Assembly: GCF_002414845.1 (NCBI RefSeq)
Contig: NZ_DIAX01000040.1
Coordinates: 1 to 24,426 of the forward strand
Direction: 5' to 3'
Length of the DNA stretch: 24,426 nucleotides
From: Gordonia sp. UBA5067
GTDB lineage: Bacteria > Actinomycetota > Actinomycetes > Mycobacteriales > Mycobacteriaceae
The notes under the pieces were generated by a model, which had not been told where the DNA came from, made no database searches, and worked only from the letters and a program-made list of their open reading frames with translations. How positions within the stretch are numbered: position 1 is the first letter of the stretch; the number at the start of each line of letters is the position of its first letter. The position numbers were made by a program, and so were the translations under genes. This document shows, piece by piece, positions 7,202 to 14,313 of this stretch.

Positions 7202-7333
7202 ATGGCGATGACCACGCATCTGACCGACCTGTCGACGGACAACGGGCCGACGTACAACATCTCCGGCTCCTGCCTGTGGACGCTGGCGACCATCGTTCCG
7301 CTGACGATCCTGCTGCTGATCCTCGCGTTCTGA
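7202..7333 (+). CDS. 43-residue single-pass membrane microprotein
   Basis: A short gene encoding [20 protein letters not shown] followed by a 23-residue hydrophobic tail ([12 protein letters not shown]... to ...LLILAF) that forms one transmembrane helix ending exactly at the C-terminus. A strong ribosome-binding sequence (AGGGGGA) lies about 8 bases before the ATG, and a good promoter about 120 bp upstream, so I consider it real although short. One cysteine sits at the start of the helix. It is 89 bp ahead of sodA on the same strand and may be co-transcribed with it. No family is recognised. The topology (N-terminus out or in) cannot be decided. It could be a small membrane regulator or just a leader peptide. 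Confidence 0.65.
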   Translation: MAMTTHLTDLSTDNGPTYNISGSCLWTLATIVPLTILLLILAF

Positions 7334-7422
7334 CCGCACGGCCCGGGCATCGTGCTGACGGGCCCACCACAGAGGGATACGGTGGAAGGGTCAACCGACC
7401 TGAAACCGCGAAGGGAAGACCT

Positions 7423-8052
7423 GTGGCTGAATACACCCTGCCCGATCTGGACTACGATTTTGGCGCGCTCGAGCCCCACATCTCTGGCCGCATCATGGAA
7501 CTCCATCACGACAAGCATCACGCGGCATATGTGAAGGGCGCCAACACCGCACTGGAGAAGCTGGCCGCGGCTCGCGAGGACGGCGCCATCGCCGACAAGG
7601 TTTTCGGCCTTTCGGCCAACCTTTCGTTCCACCTCGGTGGTCACACCAACCACTCCATCTTCTGGAAGAACCTGTCGCCCAACGGGGGCGGAGAGCCGAC
7701 CGGCGACCTGGCCGACGCCATCAACAACGACTTCGGTGGTTTCGCCAAGTTCCAGGCGCACTTCACCGCGGCCGCCTCGACCCTGCAGGGTTCGGGCTGG
7801 GCGATCCTGGGCTACGACACCGTCGGCCAACACCTAGTGATCCAGCAGCTGACCGATCAGAGTGGCAACACCTCCGCAGCCCTGATCCCGATCGTCATGC
7901 TCGACATGTGGGAGCACGCGTTCTACCTCGACTACCAGAACGTGAAGCCCGACTACGTCAAGGCATGGTGGAACGTCGTCAACTGGGCCGACGCCGGTGA
8001 GCGCTTCGACCGCGCCCGCACCCAGGGGGCCGGGCTGGTCGTCCCGTCCTGA
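7423..8052 (+). CDS. sodA: Superoxide dismutase, Fe/Mn family (Mn predicted)
   Basis: A 209-residue enzyme that converts superoxide to O2 and H2O2. Counting without the initiator, the metal ligands are His28, His76, Asp160 and His164 ([26 protein letters not shown]). Residue 145 is Gln, where the iron enzyme of M. tuberculosis has His; Gln at this place goes with manganese. The sequence otherwise tracks the mycobacterial SodA over its full length. There is no signal peptide, as for mycobacterial SodA. The start is the GTG at 7423, preceded by AGGGAAG; the open frame further upstream is not family sequence and overlaps the microprotein gene. A possible additional -10 (TACGGT, about 7378-7383) could give separate expression. 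A long hairpin follows the stop. Confidence 0.96.
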   Translation: MAEYTLPDLDYDFGALEPHISGRIMELHHDKHHAAYVKGANTALEKLAAAREDGAIADKVFGLSANLSFHLGGHTNHSIFWKNLSPNGGGEPTGDLADAINNDFGGFAKFQAHFTAAASTLQGSGWAILGYDTVGQHLVIQQLTDQSGNTSAALIPIVMLDMWEHAFYLDYQNVKPDYVKAWWNVVNWADAGERFDRARTQGAGLVVPS

Positions 8053-8054
8053 CC

Positions 8055-8121
8055 AAATTCGTCTGATATAGAAAGCGCCGAGGGCAGATTGCCCTCGGCG
8101 CGCTCTATTTCAGACGAAATT
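8055..8121. terminator. Long bidirectional hairpin between converging sodA and ECF operon
   Basis: A perfect 12-base GC-rich stem (8075-8086 with 8090-8101) closes a three-base loop. It is extended by near-complementary AT-rich outer arms (8055-8073 with 8103-8121, e.g. ATTCGTCTGA facing TCAGACGAAAT). The total inverted repeat spans 67 bases. It lies between two converging stop codons, so it can terminate both transcripts. No long U-run is present. Confidence 0.8.
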
Positions 8122-8133
8122 CGCCGTCCGCCT

Positions 8134-8895
8134 CTACATCGCGCCCTCGATGAGAAGCGACCCGGCGATCGCGGCGGCCAGGACGACCGCCATGATGCCC
8201 AGCGCGATGTAGTCAATCCGCCCCGGGCGCGCCGCATCAGCCGTCAGTCGCCCGGTCCCCCCGCGAGCGGTGATCGCCTCCCCCATCTCCCCGGCACGGC
8301 GCAACGCCGACGACAACGCCGCCACCACCATGTCGACCAGGGTCAGTTGCGCTGCCGGATGCCGAACGTTCGACGGTGCGCGCGGGCGCAGCCGATGCAC
8401 CGCACGCAGGACCATCAACTCGTCAACCATCAGCGGCAACGACCGCAGGCACAAGGCAATGACGACCGCCCATTCATCGACGGGCAACCGCAACCAGCGC
8501 AACGGGGTCAGCAACGTGGCGATGGCGGGGGCGAGTTGCGCCGCCGGCGTGGTCCACACGACCAACACCGAAACCGCGATCACCAGCAGACCCAGCAGTA
8601 CGCTGCGGGCGGTGACCAGGCCGCCGGAAACCCCGGCCACCAGGGTCGAGAGCCCGACACTCGCCGCCGCCAGCGCCCACAGCCACCACGGCGGCTTGGG
8701 CACTGCGCCCAGCGGTATGCCGGCGAGCAGCGCGACACCCACGACGACGACGGCGACCGCGCCGAGCGCCGGCCACGACGGCAGCACCCACATGAGTACG
8801 CCGACCAGCGCGATCGCGATCAGCTTTGTGCCCGCCCACAGACGATGGATCACCGAGTCCCCGGGGATCTCGCGCAACGGCAGTCCGTTCACCAC
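8134..8895 (-). CDS. ecfT: ECF transporter transmembrane component (EcfT/CbiQ family)
   Basis: A 253-residue membrane protein of the CbiQ/EcfT family, the scaffold that couples ATPase movement to substrate uptake of a vitamin or metal. Hydrophobic helices are at about residues 20-60, 68-90, 95-117 and 232-250. The cytoplasmic coupling helices are recognisable from the basic/Ala motif LSSALRRAGEMGEAITARGG near residues 192-211, the EcfT hallmark. Two adjacent GTG codons (8895 and 8892) lie after a GGGGG element; the second overlaps the ATPase gene's stop as GTGA and is equally plausible as start. The pair resembles Rv2325c/Rv2326c of M. tuberculosis as I recall. The substrate cannot be inferred. 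Confidence 0.9.
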   Translation of the reverse strand: MVNGLPLREIPGDSVIHRLWAGTKLIAIALVGVLMWVLPSWPALGAVAVVVVGVALLAGIPLGAVPKPPWWLWALAAASVGLSTLVAGVSGGLVTARSVLLGLLVIAVSVLVVWTTPAAQLAPAIATLLTPLRWLRLPVDEWAVVIALCLRSLPLMVDELMVLRAVHRLRPRAPSNVRHPAAQLTLVDMVVAALSSALRRAGEMGEAITARGGTGRLTADAARPGRIDYIALGIMAVVLAAAIAGSLLIEGAM

Positions 8896-10967
8896 GCCAC
8901 CCCCGTGGTGACCGCGTCCACCAGCACGCCGTCGACCAACTCGACCTGACGGTCACAGACCGCCGCGATCTCGTCGAGGTCGTGGGAGATCACGATCAGG
9001 GTGAGGCCGGCCGCCCGCATGCGCCCGAACAACGCGACGACGTCGGCCCGGGCCTGCGGATCAAGGCCGGCCAGCGGCTCGTCGGCGACGACAATCTCCG
9101 GGTGCCCGGCCAGCGCGCCGGCGAGGACCCCGCGGCGCATCTGCCCGCCCGAGAGAGCGTCAGTGCTGCGCGCGGCGAACTCCCGAGGCAACCCGACTTC
9201 GTCCAGGAGGTGGGCAACCTCGAGGCTGCCCACCTCGACGCCGCCGGCGGCCTGAATGTCCTCGCCCAGCGTGGGCCGCTGCAGCTGCAGTCGCGCGTGC
9301 TGGAAAGTGAGCTTCACCGCGCCGACCTGCTTGCTGATCGGCGATCCGTCGTAGTGCGCTGTTCCCGACGTGGGGACGGTGAGTCCGGCGAGAATCCAGG
9401 CGAGGGTCGACTTGCCCGAGCCGTTGCCGCCGACGATGAGCAACCCCTCACCGCGGGCGACCCGCAGGGTCACCTCGCGCAGCGCAGTCACCTCCCAGGG
9501 CGAGCCGGACAGATAGCGGTGACCGATGCCGTCGAGCTCGATCAGGGTCTGCCCCGGCCGGTGCGGCGAGATCGGTGGGCTCGGCCGCACCGGCTGGCTC
9601 GGCACCTCGAATTCCCCTGCACCGGCCAACCAGTGCGGTGGCGCCTGGTCGACCTGTCCGTCGCGAAGGTGCACGACGCGGTCAGCCGCGGCCGCCTCGT
9701 CGGCGCGGTGGGTGATCAGAACGACGGCAAGCCCGCGCCGCCGCGGTAGTGCCGCCAGCACGCTGAGCAGTTCGCCGCGTCCGGCCGGATCCACCATCGC
9801 CGTCACCTCGTCGGCGATGAGCAGAGCCGGATTCCGGGCCAGGGCGGCCGCCAGGGCGAGCCGCTGCTGTTGTCCGCCGGACAGGTCGGCGGTGTCGCGA
9901 TCGGCCAGCCCGGCCAGACCGACCTCGGCCAGCAGCTCCTCGACGTCGATGCGCACGTCGTCGGGCAGTCCCCACACGACATCGTCGGCGACACGGGCCC
10001 CGAGCATCTGTGTCTCCGGTCGTTGCAGCACCATCGCCGTGCCTCCCGGGCATCCGAGCCCGGGATCACCGGGCCGCCGGACCCGGCCGGTTGTCGGCGC
10101 GCGCCCGGCCAGAATCTTGGCAACCGTCGACTTGCCCGAGCCGTTGGGTCCGACGATCGCAACGAACTCACCCGGGGCGATGCGCATCGAGACGTCCCGG
10201 AGCGCGGGTTCGCGCGCACCGGGATAGCGAAATCCCACCTGCTCGAGTTCGACGGGCAGCGGACCCGGGGTGGACACGGCGATCCTACGACTCGGCTCAT
10301 CGAGGGTGTCGACGCTCGGGATGGCGCGGACCCGCTCAATCACCCCGCCGACCAGCCACCAGGCGACGAACAGCGAGAGCACCGTTCCCGTCGCGCTGCT
10401 GAGCCACAGCCACGCCCACCAGTACTGCACGATGGCCGTGGACATCGTGCGCAGCCCGTCGGCGATCTGCCCGACGGCCTGGCCGCCGCCGGGCAGACGA
10501 GTGCCGATTTCGTCGAGTGCTTTGGCGAACCCGGTGACGGTGTTCTCCAACGACTCGAGCAACAATCGCCGCAACGGAACCAGGACCACGAACACCAGGA
10601 CCGACAGGCCGCCCATGATCGGGGCCACGAGCAACGATGCCGCGGCGAACGACCAGAGTCCCCGCCGGCGGCGCTTCAGCTCGCCGACCAGACCGCCGAT
10701 CACGCCGGCCCCCACCACCGACACCGCGGCAGACAGGCCGGCCAGCGCGAAGGAGACCCCGGCCGCGGCGACGACGACGGCGATCAGCGCGCGCGGCCGG
10801 GTCCGCTGACCCACCAGCGCCATCGGCACCGGCGCGAGCAAGGCCACCGAGGTGAGGATCGGCAGTACCTGTGCGACGACGATCGTCGCGACGGTGAGTC
10901 CGCCCAGCACTGCTGCCAGCGCGATCTCATGGGGACGCAGTGGGCCCGCAATGTGCTCTTCAGACAT
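8889..10967 (-). CDS. Fused ECF transporter: membrane domain plus two ABC ATPases
   Basis: A 692-residue fusion. Residues 1-210 hold about six hydrophobic helices of a substrate-specificity-like membrane domain. ATPase 1 (about 237-440) has Walker A GPNGSGKST (273-281), signature LSGGQQQ (362-368) and Walker B LLIADE (382-387). A Pro-rich linker (about 455-472) precedes ATPase 2 (about 475-690), with Walker A GGNGSGKST (513-521), signature LSGGQ (605-609) and Walker B VVADE. The ATPases thus correspond to EcfA and EcfA', and with EcfT next door form a complete importer from two genes. The start at 10967 (MSEEHIAGPL) is chosen for its GGAA-containing upstream sequence; the frame to 11057 runs into the divergent neighbour. 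ATPase 1 has ADEVTAMVD where ADEPT.ALD is usual. Only 54 bp separate it from the divergent gene, leaving no space for a large riboswitch. Confidence 0.9.
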   Translation of the reverse strand: MSEEHIAGPLRPHEIALAAVLGGLTVATIVVAQVLPILTSVALLAPVPMALVGQRTRPRALIAVVVAAAGVSFALAGLSAAVSVVGAGVIGGLVGELKRRRRGLWSFAAASLLVAPIMGGLSVLVFVVLVPLRRLLLESLENTVTGFAKALDEIGTRLPGGGQAVGQIADGLRTMSTAIVQYWWAWLWLSSATGTVLSLFVAWWLVGGVIERVRAIPSVDTLDEPSRRIAVSTPGPLPVELEQVGFRYPGAREPALRDVSMRIAPGEFVAIVGPNGSGKSTVAKILAGRAPTTGRVRRPGDPGLGCPGGTAMVLQRPETQMLGARVADDVVWGLPDDVRIDVEELLAEVGLAGLADRDTADLSGGQQQRLALAAALARNPALLIADEVTAMVDPAGRGELLSVLAALPRRRGLAVVLITHRADEAAAADRVVHLRDGQVDQAPPHWLAGAGEFEVPSQPVRPSPPISPHRPGQTLIELDGIGHRYLSGSPWEVTALREVTLRVARGEGLLIVGGNGSGKSTLAWILAGLTVPTSGTAHYDGSPISKQVGAVKLTFQHARLQLQRPTLGEDIQAAGGVEVGSLEVAHLLDEVGLPREFAARSTDALSGGQMRRGVLAGALAGHPEIVVADEPLAGLDPQARADVVALFGRMRAAGLTLIVISHDLDEIAAVCDRQVELVDGVLVDAVTTGVAW

Positions 10968-11009
10968 ATCGGTTCCAGTTTGCCCGATCATGTGTGAGAG
11001 TGCGCTGAG

Positions 11010-11015
11010 TAGGCT
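11010..11015 (+). promoter_or_regulatory. Leaderless -10 of the EthD-like gene
   Basis: TAGGCT followed by exactly 6 bases and the ATG at 11022; no Shine-Dalgarno sequence. It fits the leaderless TANNNT spacing. Confidence 0.55.
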
Positions 11016-11021
11016 GGGCCA

Positions 11022-11723
11022 ATGGCTGAGACGACGAAACTGATCTGTGCGTTGCACGGCGACGGCCTCGGCGACCTTCTGCGTTCCAGCTCGCTCCGCG
11101 ACGAACTCCGGGCGGCCGGCGCGACGCGGCTGCAGGTCAACATCGATGATCGCGATGTTGCGGGGGCGATGCGATTCGGGCCCGGCAAAGCGGTCACGGG
11201 CGTGGTGTCGGTCTGGACCGATGCCGAACGGGACATGCCAGCGCTAACCCACCTGGTCGCGACGATCGGGGCGGCGGTAGCCGAACCAGATCTGCACGCC
11301 TACCGGGTCACCGAGAAGGTCCGGCTCGATCCGGCGCCCGGCCCTGACGGGGTGCGGGCCGACGTGCTCGCCCAGGTCGCGCTGCTGCGGCGTCCACCGA
11401 CGATGAGCCCCCCGGACTATCTCGAGTACTGGTTGGTGCAGCACACGCCCATCGCGATCCGCACCCAGAACACCTCGGCATACATCCAGAACATCGTCGA
11501 ATCTCCGCTCACGCCGACCTCGCCCCCCGTTGCGGCCATCGTCGAAGAGCATTTCCCGATGGCCGCGATCAGTGACCCCCACGCCTTCTACGGCAGTCGC
11601 GGCGATGAGGCGGAACGGAAGCGTCGAGTCGCCGAACTCATGGAGAGTGTCCATCGCTTCGGCGCCGACGACGGGCTCGATCTGGTTCCCAGCAGTCGCT
11701 ATCAATGGGCGCTGCGGCCGTAG
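11022..11723 (+). CDS. EthD-domain-like protein, dimeric alpha/beta barrel type
   Basis: A 233-residue cytosolic protein. The second half resembles the EthD family (ferredoxin-like alpha+beta fold): it begins with a strand leading to LRRPPTMSPPDYLEYWLVQHTPIAIRT, the 'rkp..s.eeF..yW...H.pla' signature. The first half appears to be a degenerate repeat of the same fold (LQVNIDD, VSVWTD), as in two-domain members. EthD proteins accompany oxidative pathways, but most have no defined reaction, and I see no neighbouring catabolic operon here. It is a single gene, divergent from the ECF operon and converging on the EspR-like gene with 13 bp between stops. Function unknown. Confidence 0.75.
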   Translation: MAETTKLICALHGDGLGDLLRSSSLRDELRAAGATRLQVNIDDRDVAGAMRFGPGKAVTGVVSVWTDAERDMPALTHLVATIGAAVAEPDLHAYRVTEKVRLDPAPGPDGVRADVLAQVALLRRPPTMSPPDYLEYWLVQHTPIAIRTQNTSAYIQNIVESPLTPTSPPVAAIVEEHFPMAAISDPHAFYGSRGDEAERKRRVAELMESVHRFGADDGLDLVPSSRYQWALRP

Positions 11724-11736
11724 CACCCGAGTTCAG

Positions 11737-12216
11737 CTACGCGAGCGCAGCCTCGGCGATGTCCGGCGGATCCTGGGGCAATCCTTGTTGCTGGCGCAGC
11801 ACCTTGATGAGCTCGTTGACGACGGTCACCTTGTCGCTGGAAAGACCGGCCAGGCGAAAAGCAGCGAGCTGGATGTCGGTATCGGCCTGCATGCGCAGCT
11901 TGTCGATCTCCGTGCGCGTGCGCTGCGCGGCCGAGTCCTCGAGGAAGTAGTGGACATCGACGCCGAAGGCCGCTGCAATTCCCTCGACCGTCCGGAACGA
12001 CGGCGACTTGGCCTTCCCGGAACGCAGTTGGCTCAGATAGGACTCACCGAGGCGAAAGCCGCGCGAGGTAGATCGCTGCGCGATCGCTTTAGCACTGTAG
12101 GCGCGGCCGTTGGGGCCGGGAACCGTGCGAAACAGCTCCTCGAGACGTCGCGCGAAGAGACCCGGCTCGACTTCGGCAGCGCCCGCGGCGGTGGCGCGGT
12201 TCTCAGGTGCCGTCAT
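11737..12216 (-). CDS. EspR-like helix-turn-helix DNA-binding regulator
   Basis: A 159-residue protein. After a 17-residue flexible N-terminus comes an XRE/EspR-type HTH domain (about residues 19-93: LFARRLEELFRTV, then ESYLSQLRSGKAKSPSF as turn and recognition helix, then AAFGVDVHYFLED). The C-terminal helical dimerisation segment is about 95-150 (IDKLRMQADTDIQLAAFRLAGL). The arrangement matches M. tuberculosis EspR (132 residues), a nucleoid-associated regulator of ESX-1 and cell-wall genes, though this protein is longer and sequence identity looks modest. It acts by DNA binding in the cytoplasm. The ATG at 12216 is preceded by GGAG at 7 bases. A palindrome overlapping the likely promoter suggests autoregulation. 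Confidence 0.82.
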   Translation of the reverse strand: MTAPENRATAAGAAEVEPGLFARRLEELFRTVPGPNGRAYSAKAIAQRSTSRGFRLGESYLSQLRSGKAKSPSFRTVEGIAAAFGVDVHYFLEDSAAQRTRTEIDKLRMQADTDIQLAAFRLAGLSSDKVTVVNELIKVLRQQQGLPQDPPDIAEAALA

Positions 12217-12246
12217 GTGCTACTCCAGTCGCCGTCCCCGATCGGG

Positions 12247-12252
12247 AACCTA
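12247..12252 (-). promoter_or_regulatory. Candidate -10 of the EspR-like gene
   Basis: TAGGTT on the minus strand, about 30 bases before the ATG, leaving a short leader with the GGAG ribosome site. The neighbouring RecB-like gene has the same hexamer at 14242-14247. Inferred from sequence only. Confidence 0.45.
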
Positions 12253-12259
12253 TCGTGAA

Positions 12260-12273
12260 TATTCTTCAGAATA
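12260..12273. promoter_or_regulatory. Palindrome at the EspR-like promoter (putative operator)
   Basis: TATTCT-TC-AGAATA, perfect six-base arms, lies 44-57 bp upstream of the EspR-like start and just upstream of the candidate -10. A regulator bound there would overlap the -35. It lies in an AT-rich patch that stands out from surrounding DNA. Confidence 0.5.
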
Positions 12274-12471
12274 CCCCCATCTTGGGGCGTCCTGGGATCA
12301 CCACGTCAGCGCCCCGCGCCCTCCGATGTGCTCCCGGCGCACGTCAATGGTGGTCGGAATCTCCACAATACAGTTACATGCAAGTTCAAGCTCCATCGCC
12401 ACGCCCGAAACTCGCACCAGGGAGAGTTCGGAATTCGCGGTCGATGGCGACGCCGACGACCGCTGGCGACT

Positions 12472-14193
12472 TCAGTCACCGCCCTCGCCCGGGATGTGTT
12501 CGGCCGCCGGCCGTCGAAGCACATCGCGCATCGTCGGCAGCTGGCCGACGGCATCCCCGTCCATCCACTCGCGCAGCACCTTCGTGGCCCGAACGTCGTC
12601 CTCGTTGTACTGCAGCAGCCGAACCCGCTGGGCATCGTCGGGCGCGGCGCCACCCAACCCGACCGCCGTCGCGTACCAGTCCATCGACGCGGCACCACCG
12701 GCCTCCTCATCACGCCACTGGAAGCCGGCGATCGGCGCGACCCGCTTGAGGCCTTTGCCGTTGGGGCAGAAGAAGTTCGACGACACCGCCGCGAAGACGT
12801 CGACCCAGTGCGGGGAGGCGATGAAGTCCTCGACCTCGTGACTTGCCGGGATGCCCGGCATCCCGGCGAAGCGGTGGGCCGACCCACGCAGCCACCGGTT
12901 CTCGGCCTGTTCGGAATAGCAATACGCGGCGAAGGTCTTCCCGTGCGCCCGCGCATCCGCCATCTCCTCGTGCAACCATTCCCAGAACGCCGCGAACGAC
13001 CGTGCCTCCGCCGTCGTCGGTAGCGGTCGCCAGGTCACGAACGGCCGATAGACCACGGGCCGAGAAGTATCGGTCCGGTCGGTCAGCAGGGTTCCCCAGA
13101 GGTACGCGCCATCCTCGCCGTAACTCTCCATGTCGACATCAACCTCGACGTCGGCGCGCGCAATGGGCGTCGCCACCGACCGGCGCACGAGCCGATCGCC
13201 GGTCTGGTAGCACCGCGCCGCGGCGATCGCATCGGGAAACGAACCGTTGCCCCACTGCGCGGGCTCATCGTCGACGGACAGCTGAGCAAGTCCGGCGACG
13301 GTCGTGATCCCGCTGGCCCGCAAGCTCTCTGCCACCATGCCGTTCACCACCAGACTCACATCGTCCCGAGCCTTCAGGTCGGCCTCGCAGCGCGGCCACC
13401 ATCGGCAGTCCCGGCACTCGCTGATTCGGCTCGGCTGCGTCGACGCCAATTGATCGACGACGGCGAGTCGCTCATAGGTCAGACGCGCGAATTGCGGGCG
13501 CAACGATCCGACGTCGAGCACGGCGATACAATCGGCGTCCATGCCGATGACCCCCGCGTGCCACTGCCGCGCACCCCGCTCACCGGACAGCCCGGCGGCG
13601 ACGAGTAACTCGGTGAGATGCTGCACCCGCTGCTGATCGCGACGGTTGGGGCGCAGGGTCCGCGTCGCGTCGGGCATGGGCAGCCAGGACCACAGGGGGC
13701 TGGTGAGGATGGTGCGCGGCGTCTCGCCGCTGCCATCGGCCACCGGTTTCCGGGCACCGGTCGGGACCGGTCTGGTCACGCGGTGGTTCACCACGATCAC
13801 CGGGATGTACCCGACGCCGTCGTGCACCAGCAGTTCGCAATGACCTCGGCGGCGGTCGAGTGGGTCATCGGGCAGTGCCGCGTTCCAGATCCAGCGCGCA
13901 CCGCGCTGCGCAGCGGCCAGCGTCTGCGACACGCGAACTTCCCGTGTCCCCCCGTTGACGACGACGAATGCCGCCGAAGATTCGTCGCTGTGAATCGACC
14001 GCAACACCTCGCGCACCTGCGAACGGTGGAGGGCCGCGGCTTCCTTGCGGCGGACGACTTCGGCCGAATCGTCGGCCACGGGGCGCTCCCCCGACGCCGC
14101 GGGCGAGTTGTCCAGCGCCAGTCGATGCGCGCACCCGGAGAGATCGCGGGCGGCCAGCAGCACTGTTGCCGCGTTTCGCGTCACCGCACTCAT
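12472..14193 (-). CDS. TM0106-family RecB-like nuclease with C-terminal DEDD-type exonuclease domain
   Basis: A 573-residue protein of the TM0106 RecB-like putative nuclease family. The N-terminal half has one cysteine near the start (LSGCAHRL) and a C-x2-C-x5-C group (ECRDCRWWPRC), the spacing that holds a 4Fe-4S cluster in Cas4/AddB nucleases. The expected acidic Asp...Glu-x-Lys nuclease motif is not evident; the corresponding strand reads YIPVIVVNHRV. The C-terminal half has an RNase H-like fold with an Asp-x-Glu motif (VDVDMESYGED), a mid motif (CYSEQAENRW) and YNEDDVRAT, the set expected of DEDD 3'-5' exonucleases. A DNA or RNA processing role is likely; the substrate is unknown. The ATG at 14193 follows GGAGG at 8 bases. 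It is divergent from the DUF6474 gene. Confidence 0.85.
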   Translation of the reverse strand: MSAVTRNAATVLLAARDLSGCAHRLALDNSPAASGERPVADDSAEVVRRKEAAALHRSQVREVLRSIHSDESSAAFVVVNGGTREVRVSQTLAAAQRGARWIWNAALPDDPLDRRRGHCELLVHDGVGYIPVIVVNHRVTRPVPTGARKPVADGSGETPRTILTSPLWSWLPMPDATRTLRPNRRDQQRVQHLTELLVAAGLSGERGARQWHAGVIGMDADCIAVLDVGSLRPQFARLTYERLAVVDQLASTQPSRISECRDCRWWPRCEADLKARDDVSLVVNGMVAESLRASGITTVAGLAQLSVDDEPAQWGNGSFPDAIAAARCYQTGDRLVRRSVATPIARADVEVDVDMESYGEDGAYLWGTLLTDRTDTSRPVVYRPFVTWRPLPTTAEARSFAAFWEWLHEEMADARAHGKTFAAYCYSEQAENRWLRGSAHRFAGMPGIPASHEVEDFIASPHWVDVFAAVSSNFFCPNGKGLKRVAPIAGFQWRDEEAGGAASMDWYATAVGLGGAAPDDAQRVRLLQYNEDDVRATKVLREWMDGDAVGQLPTMRDVLRRPAAEHIPGEGGD

Positions 14194-14241
14194 TCTCACC
14201 GCCTCCACCGCTGCCCGTCGGCGGACGGGGAATTGACTCCC

Positions 14242-14247
14242 AACCTA
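14242..14247 (-). promoter_or_regulatory. Candidate -10 of the RecB-like gene
   Basis: TAGGTT on the minus strand, about 48 bases upstream of the ATG at 14193; the transcript would carry the GGAGG ribosome site. It is in the 120-bp divergent region. Confidence 0.4.
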
Positions 14248-14301
14248 ACCGATGGGTCCGACGCCGCACCCCAACGACCGGCGTCACCGTCCCCGGGGCA
14301 C

Positions 14302-14307
14302 TAGGGT
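14302..14307 (+). promoter_or_regulatory. Leaderless -10 of the DUF6474 gene
   Basis: TAGGGT, exactly 6 bases before the ATG at 14314. The AGGG inside it could also be read as a ribosome site, so leadered expression is not excluded. Confidence 0.5.
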
Positions 14308-14313
14308 GGCCGC

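Noticed and set aside
7340..7364. GGCCCG...CGGGCC hairpin between the microprotein gene and sodA as a terminator
   Set aside because: Only six base pairs with a 13-base loop and no U-run. It may slow polymerase but is not strong enough to call.
10968..11021. Riboswitch upstream of the ECF transporter
   Set aside because: Only 54 bp to the divergent start codon; too short for a cobalamin, TPP or similar riboswitch.
12437..12463. GCGGTCG/CGACCGC stem after the RecB-like gene as terminator
   Set aside because: Seven-base stem with a 13-base loop and no U-run; such stems are common by chance in GC-rich DNA.
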